64,000 nt of DNA, taken from Prevotella sp. P5-50 (GTDB lineage: Bacteria; Bacteroidota; Bacteroidia; Bacteroidales; Bacteroidaceae). Positions 7,888-16,198 of the stretch are shown here, in pieces. The DNA is taken from positions 82,853 through 146,852 of the forward strand of contig NZ_NPJA01000022.1 of assembly GCF_002251295.1 (NCBI RefSeq). The letters are read 5' to 3'. The translations under genes were made by a program, and so were the position numbers. The stretch's first letter is position 1. Each line of letters starts with the position of its first letter. The notes under the pieces were generated by a model that was not told where the DNA came from, did not search any database, and saw only the letters and a program-made list of their open reading frames with translations.

Positions 7888-9701
7888 CAGCGTGATGTCT
7901 TGTTCAGATGGTTATAATCGGTGGTCATCTTCAGCACTCGTGGCCGTTGGGTGTTATACTCGGCATTGAGCACATCATAGTCTTTACGATAGTAATTGGA
8001 GTGGATGCCACCAAGGAAAAGCAACGTATGGGGCAGCGCATCGGTCATCAGCGGACGGTGGCGATACTCCTGTATGGCTTTCCATCCGTAGGGATGGGTC
8101 ATGCGGTATTCATCGGAAGCCCATATCCAGAAAGGTATCTCAAATTCCTCGCGTGCCAACCGATAGTCGATATCGGCAGAATGCATGCGACCATAGAAGG
8201 GAAGACTGCCGTTGAAGCACTCCTCACCATGGTCGGGCACATAGATGACGATGGCATTTTCGTTTTCAAAGCGACGGATAATCTGATCGACCACAGAGTC
8301 GTTGTAGAGCACAGCATTATCATAGTCGGCATTGATCTGCTGACGTTGTGGCGACAAGTCTGTGCGGTTATAGTCGGCAGGAGTAAACTTCCGACGGGTT
8401 TTCATCGGGAAGCGCGCACGGTAATCGACGTGCTGGCCCATGAGATGGAAGATGGTGAGCTGGTGGGGATAGCGTTTCTTTGCCACCATGCGGTCGTAGT
8501 CTTCAAGCAATCCTTCGTCGTAGCGATGGAGTTTGGAGTTGCGCTCGTCGAAGAGTGCACGGCTCAGCGTGGGATTGTTTAAGAAGAAGCCGCCACTGAA
8601 GTCATATACTTCTTCACCCGATTTGGGTAGGAATTGATTGGTAAGGAACTTCACGTGATAGCCAGCTTTGCGGAAAACCTGCGGAAAGAGCGGACTGTCA
8701 CACCACTCTCCATCGTCGCCAATACAGTGAAGTGAGAACATGTGCTTGAAAACAAAGCTTGTCAAGTTCCATGGAGCTACCACATCGGTGAACGCCACAA
8801 GGGTGCTATCCTGCATGCGCTGTAGCTGTCGGGGGGTAGTGGGCCGCTGGTAGCCATAGAGTTGAGAGCGATGACGGTTGTAACTCTCGCCGATGATGAG
8901 TACGATCTGCGGACTACGGAAGTCGCAACTCTCTACGCTGACATGCTCGGAAGTGGCAAGAAGACGATCCACCTGCTTCGCTGCCAATCGGTTGGCATAG
9001 AGACTAAACATCAAACGGTAGATGGGGAGATAGAGATTGGCACACCCCTTTTGGGTCAGTTCGTGTTCCACCTCTCCCAGATTGTGCTTGCTCATCAGGC
9101 GTACCGTGGCACACTTATTGTCCCAACAACGGGAACCGCAATGGATGAAAAAGGCAAAGGCAGCGATTCCTGCCAGTGCACTGAGCGTCCATACCACTGG
9201 GGGAGCGAGTCGTGGACCAACCATTTTATTGCTCCGCAACTGTTGTGCCACCATATTCCATGCCAGATGGAGCAGCGCGATAAGCAGTATGAGTCCTGTT
9301 TTAGAGGTGATGAGATCCCATCCGACGTAAGATTGCAGAAACTCGCCGGCTTCGCGTCCGGTGGTTTCGAAGAAGAGCATCAGCATAGTGGGGGTCAAAG
9401 TGGATTCGAAATGCACATAGCAGAACATGTCGATGAGTGCCACCGCATAGAATATGAAAGCCAGAACGGCACGGATGACACGGCGCACTTTACGCGGGAT
9501 TACCGCCAGAATAGCACACAACAGATAGAGATCGAAAAACAATTCGACTGCCGACAACTCGTAGGGAACGGCACCGCGCAGGTGCAGTCGTATCTCTGTC
9601 TGTGTGCAGCAATATCCTAATGCATACATGAAGACAAAGAAGGAGGCATTGGATCGGATAGGCCTCCAAAGCATGCTGATGATTCGCAACAATTTCTCCA
9701 T
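7887..9701 (-). CDS. Phosphoethanolamine transferase-like membrane sulfatase-fold enzyme
   Basis: A 604-residue protein with five N-terminal membrane segments (to about 185) followed by a soluble alkaline-phosphatase/sulfatase-fold domain. The metal and nucleophile site is IIGESYNRHR (E272, S273), later HLMGQHVDY (H424) and YVPDHGEE (D490, H491). The order matches EptA/CptA-type enzymes that move phosphoethanolamine from phosphatidylethanolamine to lipid A or core sugar at the periplasmic face; most EptA proteins have Thr where this one has Ser. It heads the membrane-protein group and starts 30 bases after nadD. The exact acceptor is unknown, and a phosphoglycerol transferase is an alternative. 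Confidence 0.82.
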   Translation of the reverse strand: MEKLLRIISMLWRPIRSNASFFVFMYALGYCCTQTEIRLHLRGAVPYELSAVELFFDLYLLCAILAVIPRKVRRVIRAVLAFIFYAVALIDMFCYVHFESTLTPTMLMLFFETTGREAGEFLQSYVGWDLITSKTGLILLIALLHLAWNMVAQQLRSNKMVGPRLAPPVVWTLSALAGIAAFAFFIHCGSRCWDNKCATVRLMSKHNLGEVEHELTQKGCANLYLPIYRLMFSLYANRLAAKQVDRLLATSEHVSVESCDFRSPQIVLIIGESYNRHRSQLYGYQRPTTPRQLQRMQDSTLVAFTDVVAPWNLTSFVFKHMFSLHCIGDDGEWCDSPLFPQVFRKAGYHVKFLTNQFLPKSGEEVYDFSGGFFLNNPTLSRALFDERNSKLHRYDEGLLEDYDRMVAKKRYPHQLTIFHLMGQHVDYRARFPMKTRRKFTPADYNRTDLSPQRQQINADYDNAVLYNDSVVDQIIRRFENENAIVIYVPDHGEECFNGSLPFYGRMHSADIDYRLAREEFEIPFWIWASDEYRMTHPYGWKAIQEYRHRPLMTDALPHTLLFLGGIHSNYYRKDYDVLNAEYNTQRPRVLKMTTDYNHLNKTSR

Positions 9702-9731
9702 GATGATAATTTACTTATTTTTAGTTATCGT

Positions 9732-10313
9732 TTATTGATGATAGAATCGTTCTACGTCGGCAATAATACTATCGGGCACCATTCCAATGATGCTTTCGCC
9801 TCGTTGTATGCGGGCTCTGATGGCGGTGCTCGACACGTCAAGGAGCGGTGCATTTACCACGGTGAGGTGACAACAGGCATGGTCATCGTCGGCAGGAACC
9901 ATCGTACTTCCGGGGCGTGGATAAACGATGATGGGGTATTTCCTACGGATGTCGTCAGCGCGATACCAGCGATTGAAGAGATCCCAATTATCGCCTCCGA
10001 TGATGAGCGAAAACGTATGGTCGGGAAAATCGGCGGTCAATGCCTCGAGAAGATTCCAAGTATAGGACGGTCGTGGCATGTGCATTTCGTAGTCGCTGAC
10101 GTTGATATGAGGGTGACCCTGAAGGGCTTTCTCAGCCAATACCAGTCGCTTCTGGTCATCAAGCAAGTCGTTTTGCTGCTTCAGGGGATTGTGGGGTGAC
10201 ACCATCAGCCATATCTCATCGAGGCTGGTGTGGCGGAGAATCTCTTCCGCGAGTGCCACATGTCCACAGTGGATAGGGTTGAACGACCCTCCAAAGATGC
10301 CGATATGCTTCAT
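9732..10313 (-). CDS. nadD: Nicotinate-nucleotide adenylyltransferase
   Basis: A 193-residue nucleotidyltransferase. GIFGGSFNPIHCGH at the N-terminus is the (H/T)xGH ATP-binding signature of this superfamily, and SxxSSTAIRARI at the C-terminus (SSTxIR) completes the site. It joins nicotinate mononucleotide to AMP from ATP to give deamido-NAD in the cytoplasm. Length and motifs fit NadD rather than CoaD, which is present separately at 55541. Its start overlaps the gmk stop by four bases (ATGA, 10310-10313), and the gene belongs to a yicC-gmk-nadD operon. Confidence 0.93.
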   Translation of the reverse strand: MKHIGIFGGSFNPIHCGHVALAEEILRHTSLDEIWLMVSPHNPLKQQNDLLDDQKRLVLAEKALQGHPHINVSDYEMHMPRPSYTWNLLEALTADFPDHTFSLIIGGDNWDLFNRWYRADDIRRKYPIIVYPRPGSTMVPADDDHACCHLTVVNAPLLDVSSTAIRARIQRGESIIGMVPDSIIADVERFYHQ

Positions 10314-10879
10314 CCGAGGAAGTCTTTGAGCAGTCGGAGTGCCTCTTGTTTGGCTGTTTCGAGGTCGTCGTTGACCACGATATGGTCAAATTTCGGGGCG
10401 AAGGTCAATTCGTATTCTGCCTTATCCAAACGCTGTTGGATGGCTTCGGGAGTATCGGTGGCGCGTCCTTCAAGGCGGCGGCGCAGTTCTTCTACCGATG
10501 GGGGTTGGATGAAAAGGCTCATGGCTTCATCGCCATAATACTTCTTGATGTTTACTCCACCCTTCACATCGACGTCGAAGACGACATTCTGGCCTGCTTC
10601 ACGCTGGCGTTCCACCTGTGCTTTGAGTGTTCCATAGAAGCGGTCGGTATAGACCTCTTCATATTCAAGAAACTCGCCATTGGCTATTTTCTGACGGAAT
10701 TCGTCGGGTTGCAGAAAGAAATAATCCACTCCATCCTGCTCTGTTCCGCGTGGTTGGCGACTGGTGCAGGATACGGAGAAATAGAGCTTCAGCTCTGGAT
10801 GTTGCTCCATCAGCCAACGCACGATAGTCGATTTGCCGCTGCCGGATGGGGCTGAAACGATGATGAGCTTTCCTTTCAT
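10310..10879 (-). CDS. gmk: Guanylate kinase
   Basis: A 189-residue kinase of the usual length. The P-loop is SAPSGSGKST at about 9-18. SCTSRQPR and GVDYFF correspond to the GMP-binding segment (TTRxPRxGExxGxDYFF), and VDVKGG follows. It phosphorylates GMP to GDP in the cytoplasm. It lies 7 bases after yicC and overlaps nadD. Confidence 0.95.
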   Translation of the reverse strand: MKGKLIIVSAPSGSGKSTIVRWLMEQHPELKLYFSVSCTSRQPRGTEQDGVDYFFLQPDEFRQKIANGEFLEYEEVYTDRFYGTLKAQVERQREAGQNVVFDVDVKGGVNIKKYYGDEAMSLFIQPPSVEELRRRLEGRATDTPEAIQQRLDKAEYELTFAPKFDHIVVNDDLETAKQEALRLLKDFLG

Positions 10880-10886
10880 AGGCGAT

Positions 10887-11762
10887 TTAGAGTGCGTTGA
10901 GCACTTGTTCTTTGATTTGTTCCAATTCGTCTTTCATCTTCACCACAATGTTCTGCATCTCTGCCTGATTGCTTTTCGAACCGGTGGTATTGATTTCGCG
11001 ACCCATCTCTTGGGCGATAAAGCCGAGCTTTTTACCCTGTCCGGCATGGTCTGCCATGGTTTCGCGGAAATATTTCAGATGGTTTGCCAAGCGCTGTTTC
11101 TCTTCGCTGATATCCAGTTTCTCGATATAGTAGATGAGTTCTTGTTCCAAACGGTTTTTGTCGTATTCGGCAGAAGGTATCTGTTTGAGTCCATCTACAA
11201 TGCGAGTACGAATCTTCTCCACACGACTTTTCTCGTAGGGTTCGATGCTTTGGAGCAGTGCTTCGATATTGTCGATCTTCTCAGCAAACTTCTTTTGCAG
11301 AGCTGCACCTTCCTGAATACGGAAGTCAACAAGGTTTTTGATGGCCTGCTCGACTGCTTGTCGTGCCACTTCCCACTCTTCATCGGTCAGTGTTTCCACT
11401 TCTGTCTTTGCCATAACATCGGGCATGCGGGTCAGTGTCTGCAACCAATCCACCTGCTGTCCGATAGCATTAGCCTCAACAAAAGAGCGCAACTGATCGT
11501 AATAGTTCTGCATCAATGCGGTGTTGATGGTAGTGGCATCAACTGTGACATCCTTTTCTACCCAGAGTGACATTTCCACTTTTCCGCGCAGCAAATGCTT
11601 TGCTATGAGTTGGCGCACCTCCATTTCTTTCTCACGATAGAGTGGTGCTATACGAGTGGTTAGGTCAAGTTGCTTGGAATTGAGCGACTTGATTTCCACA
11701 TTAATCTTCTTTTCTTTGAATGCTACTACGGCTTTACCGTAGCCTGTCATTGACTGTATCAT
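10887..11762 (-). CDS. yicC: YicC/YloC family endoribonuclease-type protein
   Basis: A 291-residue protein with the family's hallmark start, MIQSMTGYGKA, and end, LEQIKEQVLN. The C-terminal half holds GKKLGFIAQEMGREINTTGSK (shortened: FIxQEMxREINTxGSK), typical of the DUF1732 domain. Members are reported to act in RNA turnover and are often next to gmk, as here. It is the first gene of the operon. A perfect TTTG-N19-TACCTTTG promoter lies at 11866-11896 inside a copy of the 88-bp repeat, giving a leader of about 100 bases. Confidence 0.9.
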   Translation of the reverse strand: MIQSMTGYGKAVVAFKEKKINVEIKSLNSKQLDLTTRIAPLYREKEMEVRQLIAKHLLRGKVEMSLWVEKDVTVDATTINTALMQNYYDQLRSFVEANAIGQQVDWLQTLTRMPDVMAKTEVETLTDEEWEVARQAVEQAIKNLVDFRIQEGAALQKKFAEKIDNIEALLQSIEPYEKSRVEKIRTRIVDGLKQIPSAEYDKNRLEQELIYYIEKLDISEEKQRLANHLKYFRETMADHAGQGKKLGFIAQEMGREINTTGSKSNQAEMQNIVVKMKDELEQIKEQVLNAL

Positions 11763-11865
11763 GCTGTCGTTATCGTTTTTTCGAGCAATTGTTATCTGTT
11801 GCTACACTCTTGTTTACCTAATATTATTCTTATAGTACAAATCTCTTTCTCTATAATATTAGGTG

Positions 11866-11925
11866 CAAAGGTAGTGCAAACCGAGCGAAATACAAAGAAA
11901 AATACCTTTTTTTCTTTTATTCAGA
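11866..11925 (-). repeat. Single copy of the promoter-bearing repeat, upstream of yicC
   Basis: On the minus strand the copy has TTTG (11893-11896), 19 bases, and TACCTTTG (11866-11873). The inner 19 bases contain CTCGGTTTGCAC, the B subtype. An A/T-rich inverted repeat of AAAGAAAAA/TTTTTCTTT type lies around the TTTG box. The unit is not tandem here. Other copies are at 13281, 28112 and 63871. Confidence 0.8.
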
Positions 11926-11975
11926 GGTTCCAACAAAGTATGCACATCGTAATTACCGAATATATACTACGTTTT

Positions 11976-12011
11976 AGTCCGATGCAGAGAGTTATGGTTC
12001 TCTGCCTCGGA
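11976..12011. other. Imperfect inverted repeat
   Basis: AGTCCGATGCAGAG is followed after about ten bases by CTCTGCCTCGGACT, pairing at 13 of 14 positions. It lies in the 333-bp gap between yicC and the broken gene. It may act as a second terminator or a processing site. Nothing else in the gap looks coding. Confidence 0.5.
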
Positions 12012-12031
12012 CTAATAGGTATTATCGCCTT

Positions 12032-12066
12032 ATACCATACGGTTTTGTATCACAAAACCGTATGGT
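12032..12066. terminator. Perfect 15-bp hairpin
   Basis: TACCATACGGTTTTG pairs without mismatch to CAAAACCGTATGGTA around TATCA. It lies 30 bases beyond the stop at 12096, so it most likely ends that minus-strand transcript. It has no long T-tract. Confidence 0.65.
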
Positions 12067-12095
12067 AGGCTCCACTAAAGAAACGGCAAAAGGGA

Positions 12096-12737
12096 TTAAT
12101 CATACATTTTTCTTTGAAAGCCACCTGTTGCAGATTCCTCATATTCATGACCGTCATTCCCTGTATAGGTATTCATACCTGTTTTACGAACTCTGACGGA
12201 ATGACCATATTGATCGCTGATTAATATCTCATCATCATCATCTGATTTTCTTTTTGATGATTTTTTAGATCCTCTATCTGAGAAGAATATCAACGGTATA
12301 ATAACCAAAACGAATATGGACGCTATCATTGTCAAGTATAGCATCTCAACAACAGCTGCTCTGAAACTACCGAGTTGCTTTGTTCGCAAGAGAAGTAAAA
12401 GGACTTGATATACCAAGAGTGCCCCTACCATGATATCCAGATTAGAGGTAAAGTAATAGGTGATGCCACATACTGTGGCCGCTATAAGTGGGCGAAAACA
12501 CTTTGCTCCTATATCTGCAACATCCATATCAGCCATCTTATCGAACATGCCTGGGACATCTACACCAAAGAATGCAAACAGTATATAGCCTCAATGTATC
12601 ATACCGAGTTTATTCAGGTATTGGGGAGAATCCCACACTGTAAGGTCTTCGTCGGTTACAACCCAACGGCGTTGCGCATCAATACAGACTACTGAGATGT
12701 AAGACAAAAGGATAAATAGAATTGTGCGTTTCAACAT
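12096..12737 (-). pseudogene. Membrane protein gene split by an in-frame TGA
   Basis: Read from the ATG at 12737, the frame is MLKRTILFILLSYISVV, a good signal peptide, then CIDAQRRWVVTDEDLTVWDS, which resembles the start of a bacterial SH3 domain. Codon 49 (12591-12593) is TGA; after it the same frame continues for 164 codons to 12096. The downstream part has two or three membrane segments (about 84-160 of the whole), then a Lys/Asp-rich stretch and a Gly/Tyr-rich tail. A CGA to TGA change would explain the break. The second part could be made alone from the ATG at 12548 (150 residues), but the intact frame on both sides suggests one gene of 213 residues. The function is unknown. Confidence 0.65.
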
Positions 12738-12788
12738 AAAGATATTTATTGTTTGGGGATTATATAATCAACAAATATCATATCCATA

Positions 12789-13256
12789 TTAGTATTCGGT
12801 CTTATCTGTCTTCTCGCGCCACATCTCAAAGGCTCGTTTAGCCTCGTGTTGCATCACTATTTCACTGGGTTTCTTACGATATTCAGGTTTCAGTTCGAGT
12901 TCTTGGTAGATGAAATCGTCGTCGAAACCAATGTCGGCAGCATCTTTTCTGTCATTCGCATAATAGATTTTGTCGAGGTGTGCCCAATAGATAGCACCCA
13001 AACACATAGGGCATGGCTCGCATGAGGTATAGATTTCGCACCCTGCCAAATCGTATGTTCCCAACACTTTTGTTGCTTTACGAATGGCACTAACCTCTGC
13101 GTGTGCAGTCGGGTCAAGGTCTATTGTGACGCAATTGGATGCTTCTGCCACAATCGCTCCATCTTTCACAATGACAGCACCAAATGGTCCACCACCATTC
13201 TTCACACTATTTTCCGATAGTTCAATGGCTCTTGCCATAAAGTCGTTCTTATTCAT
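12789..13256 (-). CDS. guaD: Guanine deaminase (cytidine deaminase fold)
   Basis: A 155-residue zinc deaminase, closely matching the B. subtilis GuaD type in length and motifs. It has GGPFGAVIVKDG, the zinc/proton-shuttle motif PTAHAEV (H52, E54), TSCEPCPMCLGAIYW (zinc cysteines C82, C85) and a conserved C-terminal FDDDFIY segment. It converts guanine to xanthine and ammonia in the cytoplasm. It is a single gene driven by a perfect promoter at 13281-13311 in the 88-bp repeat. TadA is a possible confusion, but the FDDxFIY segment and tail favour GuaD. Confidence 0.88.
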   Translation of the reverse strand: MNKNDFMARAIELSENSVKNGGGPFGAVIVKDGAIVAEASNCVTIDLDPTAHAEVSAIRKATKVLGTYDLAGCEIYTSCEPCPMCLGAIYWAHLDKIYYANDRKDAADIGFDDDFIYQELELKPEYRKKPSEIVMQHEAKRAFEMWREKTDKTEY

Positions 13257-13280
13257 ATTCTATTTCTTTCTTTTTTGCCA

Positions 13281-13480
13281 CAAAGATACGATTAAGTGAG
13301 AGAAGAACAAAGAAAAACTCAGTTTTTTATTTGTTCTTCCGAACGTGAGTAGCGAAGAGACGTAGTCTCAAAGATAGTGCAAACCGAGAGAAATACAAAG
13401 AGAAACGTAGTTTTTCTTTTATTTCCGAGGTGCAGCCTATCGAAGAGGCATTGCCTCAAAGATAGTGCAAACCACCTTCT
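13281..13480 (-). repeat. 88-bp promoter-bearing repeat, two full units plus part
   Basis: The box TATCTTTG (minus strand) recurs at 13281, 13369 and 13457, exactly 88 bases apart. The first two have TTTG 19 bases upstream (13308-13311 and 13396-13399). Unit 1 has the inner text CACTTAATCG (A subtype); unit 2 has CTCGGTTTGCAC (B subtype); the third is cut after the box. All point left, towards guaD. Short palindromes GAGACTACGTCTC and GAGGCAATGCCTC follow the second and third boxes. The 309-bp gap between guaD and the glycosyltransferase gene is mostly this element. Confidence 0.88.
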
Positions 13481-13540
13481 GCCTCCACGCCCATAGACGA
13501 TTTTTCTCTAAAAAATAGAATGGAATTATAGAAAAACTTG

Positions 13541-13548
13541 TAATTTTG
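13541..13548 (+). promoter_or_regulatory. Promoter -7 box for glycosyltransferase genes
   Basis: TAATTTTG lies 18 bases before the ATG at 13566. No clear TTTG -33 box is present at the usual distance, and the leader would be only about 12 bases. Confidence 0.4.
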
Positions 13549-13565
13549 TAGCAAAATTAGAAGAT

Positions 13566-14840
13566 ATGAAAGTTCTGATAGTCAACACAAGCGAACGAAC
13601 AGGTGGTGCAGCAGTGGCAGCTAAGCGTCTATTGGAGGCTCTAAACGGCAATGGTGTGAAAGCAAAAATGCTGGTAGGCACTAAAGAAAGTGATCATATC
13701 AGCGTAGCACAAATGCCTCATCAGAAACGGCTACACTGGAATTTTCTATGGGAACGCCTGTGCATTTGGGTGCGCCTACGCTTTCAGCGCCGCCATCTCT
13801 TTGAAGTGGATATGGCAAATGCTGGTTGCGACATCACCAAACTGCCCGAATTTCGAGAAGCTGACATCATTCATCTCCACTGGATCAACCAAGGCACGCT
13901 ATCGCTCAACGGCATCCGACGCATCCTGGAGAGTGGCAAACCGGTGGTGTGGACCATGCACGATATATGGCCTGCAACAGCCATCTGCCATCTTACACTC
14001 GGATGTGAACGGTTCAAAACCGCTTGTCAATACTGTCGGCTGCTGCCCGGTGGCGGTTCTGCCAACGACCTATCATCGTTGATATGGCGTCGCAAACAAC
14101 ACATGCTCGAGGGACGACACATCAGTTTCGTTGCTTGTAGCCAGTGGTTGGCAGGTGAGGCTCGACAGAGCGCACTGCTGAAAGGACAGACTGTCAGCGC
14201 TATCCCCAACCCTATCAGCACGTATATTTATCGACCAGGAGACAAAACGGTTGCACGCCAACGCCTATCATTGCCTATCGATGACCGTATCATTCTATTT
14301 GTATCACAGCGCGCTACCAATCCCAACAAAGGTATGCAGTATCTGACGGAAGCCTGCCAACTATTAGCAAAGCGCTACCCCGACATGGTGGAACATACCG
14401 CAGTGGCTATCCTCGGCGGTCATGCCGAAGATGTAGTGGCGCAGTTGCCGTTCCGTTCCTACCCACTGGGCTATATCAGCAACGAGCAACGCATCGTCAG
14501 TGTCTATCAGGCTGCCGACGTCTTTGTATTGCCTTCACTCTCGGAGAATCTTCCCAACACTATCATGGAGGCTATGGCATGTGGGTTGCCCAGCGTAGGA
14601 TTCCGCATCGGAGGTATTCCCGAAGAGATTGACCATCAGCAGAATGGCTATGTAGCAGACTATTGCAGTGGTGAAGACCTTGCCAATGGCATTCGCTGGG
14701 CACTATCGGAAGCCGATCCGACTGCCGTTGGCAAAGCGTGTCTCGACAAGGTGGCACGCTGCTTTTCACAACAGCGTGTGGCACGACAGTATATTCAGGT
14801 TTATGAAAACGCTATGCGTCCGACCACAGCCAAACAATAA
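13566..14840 (+). CDS. Glycosyltransferase, GT4 type
   Basis: A 424-residue GT-B-fold enzyme. N-terminal VNTSERTGGAAVAAKRL is the glycine-rich acceptor-side start common in this family, and HLHWIN with WTMHDIWP follow near 100-140. The C-terminal donor domain has FVSQRATNPNKG, LGYISNE, a DVFVLPSLSENLPNTIMEAMACG stretch (the E-x7-E signature in SEN...MEA) and GGIPEEI. GT4 enzymes use nucleotide sugars, with retention, in surface polysaccharide synthesis. It lies 15 bases before a GT2 gene, so the two form a small operon. Donor and acceptor are unknown. Confidence 0.88.
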   Translation: MKVLIVNTSERTGGAAVAAKRLLEALNGNGVKAKMLVGTKESDHISVAQMPHQKRLHWNFLWERLCIWVRLRFQRRHLFEVDMANAGCDITKLPEFREADIIHLHWINQGTLSLNGIRRILESGKPVVWTMHDIWPATAICHLTLGCERFKTACQYCRLLPGGGSANDLSSLIWRRKQHMLEGRHISFVACSQWLAGEARQSALLKGQTVSAIPNPISTYIYRPGDKTVARQRLSLPIDDRIILFVSQRATNPNKGMQYLTEACQLLAKRYPDMVEHTAVAILGGHAEDVVAQLPFRSYPLGYISNEQRIVSVYQAADVFVLPSLSENLPNTIMEAMACGLPSVGFRIGGIPEEIDHQQNGYVADYCSGEDLANGIRWALSEADPTAVGKACLDKVARCFSQQRVARQYIQVYENAMRPTTAKQ

Positions 14841-14855
14841 TTTCCACTATTATTC

Positions 14856-15644
14856 ATGCAACAGACCATTACCATCAGCGTCATCACCATCACCTACAAC
14901 GCTGCTACGGTGTTGCAACGCACCCTCGACAGTGTGGCGCATCAGACATATCAGCATATCGAGCACCTTATTATAGACGGTGCATCGAAAGACGATACAC
15001 TCGCCATAGCGCATCGCTATGCCGAGGGCAAGAATTATCCCGTAGTCATCCAGTCGGAACCCGACAAGGGTATCTATGACGCCATGAACAAAGGAATGGC
15101 GAAGGCAACGGGCGATTATCTGGTATTTCTCAATGCTGGCGACGTGTTTCATGCCGACGACACCCTACAGACTGTTTGTCAGACGATAGACCTACAGACA
15201 GCCGGCAACACCTCTGCCCCACTGCCTGCAGTGGTCTATGGTGATACAGCAATAGTGGATGAGCAAGGCCATTTCCTACGATTACGAAGGCTTCGTCCAC
15301 CCCACCAACTCTCTTGGCGATCGTTCCGATGGGGCATGTTGGTATGTCACCAGTCGTTTTATGCCCGCACGGATGTGGCGCAACAGCATCATTACAATCT
15401 GCAGTACCGCCACTCTGCCGATGTAGATTGGTGTATCCGACTGATGAAAGATGCGGAGAAGCGACATCTACCTATTGTCAACAGCCATCAAATTCTATCC
15501 GACTTTATGGATGGCGGCAATACCACACAACATCACCGTGCCTCGCTCCGTGAGCGTTTCACAGTCATGCGCAACCATTATGGATTTGTTTCCACACTGC
15601 TGTGCCACCTTTGGTTTGTAATAAGAGCAGTGATAAAGAAATAA
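14856..15644 (+). CDS. Glycosyltransferase, GT2 type
   Basis: A 262-residue GT-A-fold enzyme. It opens with TISVITITYNAATVLQRTLDSV, has QTYQHIEHLIIDGASKDDT (the IDGxSxDxT motif of WcaA-like enzymes), then QSEPDKGIYDAMNKG and FLNAGDVF (DXD-like). The later CHQSFYAR and DVDWCIRLM fit the acceptor side. It should add one sugar to a lipid-linked or surface glycan together with the GT4 enzyme upstream. No membrane segment is clear, apart from a hydrophobic C-terminus. It converges on ispF with 48 bases between. Confidence 0.88.
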   Translation: MQQTITISVITITYNAATVLQRTLDSVAHQTYQHIEHLIIDGASKDDTLAIAHRYAEGKNYPVVIQSEPDKGIYDAMNKGMAKATGDYLVFLNAGDVFHADDTLQTVCQTIDLQTAGNTSAPLPAVVYGDTAIVDEQGHFLRLRRLRPPHQLSWRSFRWGMLVCHQSFYARTDVAQQHHYNLQYRHSADVDWCIRLMKDAEKRHLPIVNSHQILSDFMDGGNTTQHHRASLRERFTVMRNHYGFVSTLLCHLWFVIRAVIKK

Positions 15645-15692
15645 AAAGATCTGCCTACAGATAGTTGAAAGGGATTGCCCAAACAATCGCCA

Positions 15693-16166
15693 CTACTTTT
15701 CTATCAGCGCCACGGCATAGGCAGAGATACCCTCCTCACGACCAGTAAATCCTAAACGTTCGGTAGTGGTGGCCTTGATAGAAATATTATCGGGATCGGT
15801 ACCGATAACATCTGCCATACATTGTTGCATGGCAGGAATATGCGGATTCATCTTCGGACGCTGGGCACAGATAGTGGCATCGATGTTTACCAACCGATAC
15901 CCTTTGGTGGCAATCAGTTCAATAGTCTTGCGGAGGATAATCTTGCTATCCATTCCCTCAGTTTCGCTGCTGGTATCTGGAAAATGAAAACCGATGTCGC
16001 GCATATTGGCTGCACCCAATATGGCATCGCAGATGGCATGTATCAGCACATCAGCATCACTATGTCCCAACAGTCCCATGGTGTGTTCTATCTTGATGCC
16101 GCCCATCCAAAGGTCGCGTCCGCTGACCAACTGATGGACATCATATCCCATTCCTACTCGTATCAT
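15693..16166 (-). CDS. ispF: 2-C-methyl-D-erythritol 2,4-cyclodiphosphate synthase
   Basis: A 157-residue enzyme of the non-mevalonate isoprenoid pathway. It has GMGYDVHQL (metal ligands D and H), LLGHSDADVLIHAICDAILGA (DxH and the HSDAD motif), FPDTS, and the C-terminal KATTTERLGFTGREEGI. It forms the cyclic diphosphate from CDP-ME-2-phosphate. dxr, another gene of the pathway, is at 45736. It is last in the FAH-porU-porV-ispF group, 32 bases after porV. Confidence 0.95.
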   Translation of the reverse strand: MIRVGMGYDVHQLVSGRDLWMGGIKIEHTMGLLGHSDADVLIHAICDAILGAANMRDIGFHFPDTSSETEGMDSKIILRKTIELIATKGYRLVNIDATICAQRPKMNPHIPAMQQCMADVIGTDPDNISIKATTTERLGFTGREEGISAYAVALIEK

Positions 16167-16198
16167 AGTTGTTTGTCTGTATTATATTTGGTGTAGAT

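Noticed and set aside
11799..12068. 89-codon plus-strand frame ending in YHTVLYHKTVW
   Set aside because: It covers a copy of the promoter repeat and two hairpins; its residues come from the inverted repeats. No start signal or family.
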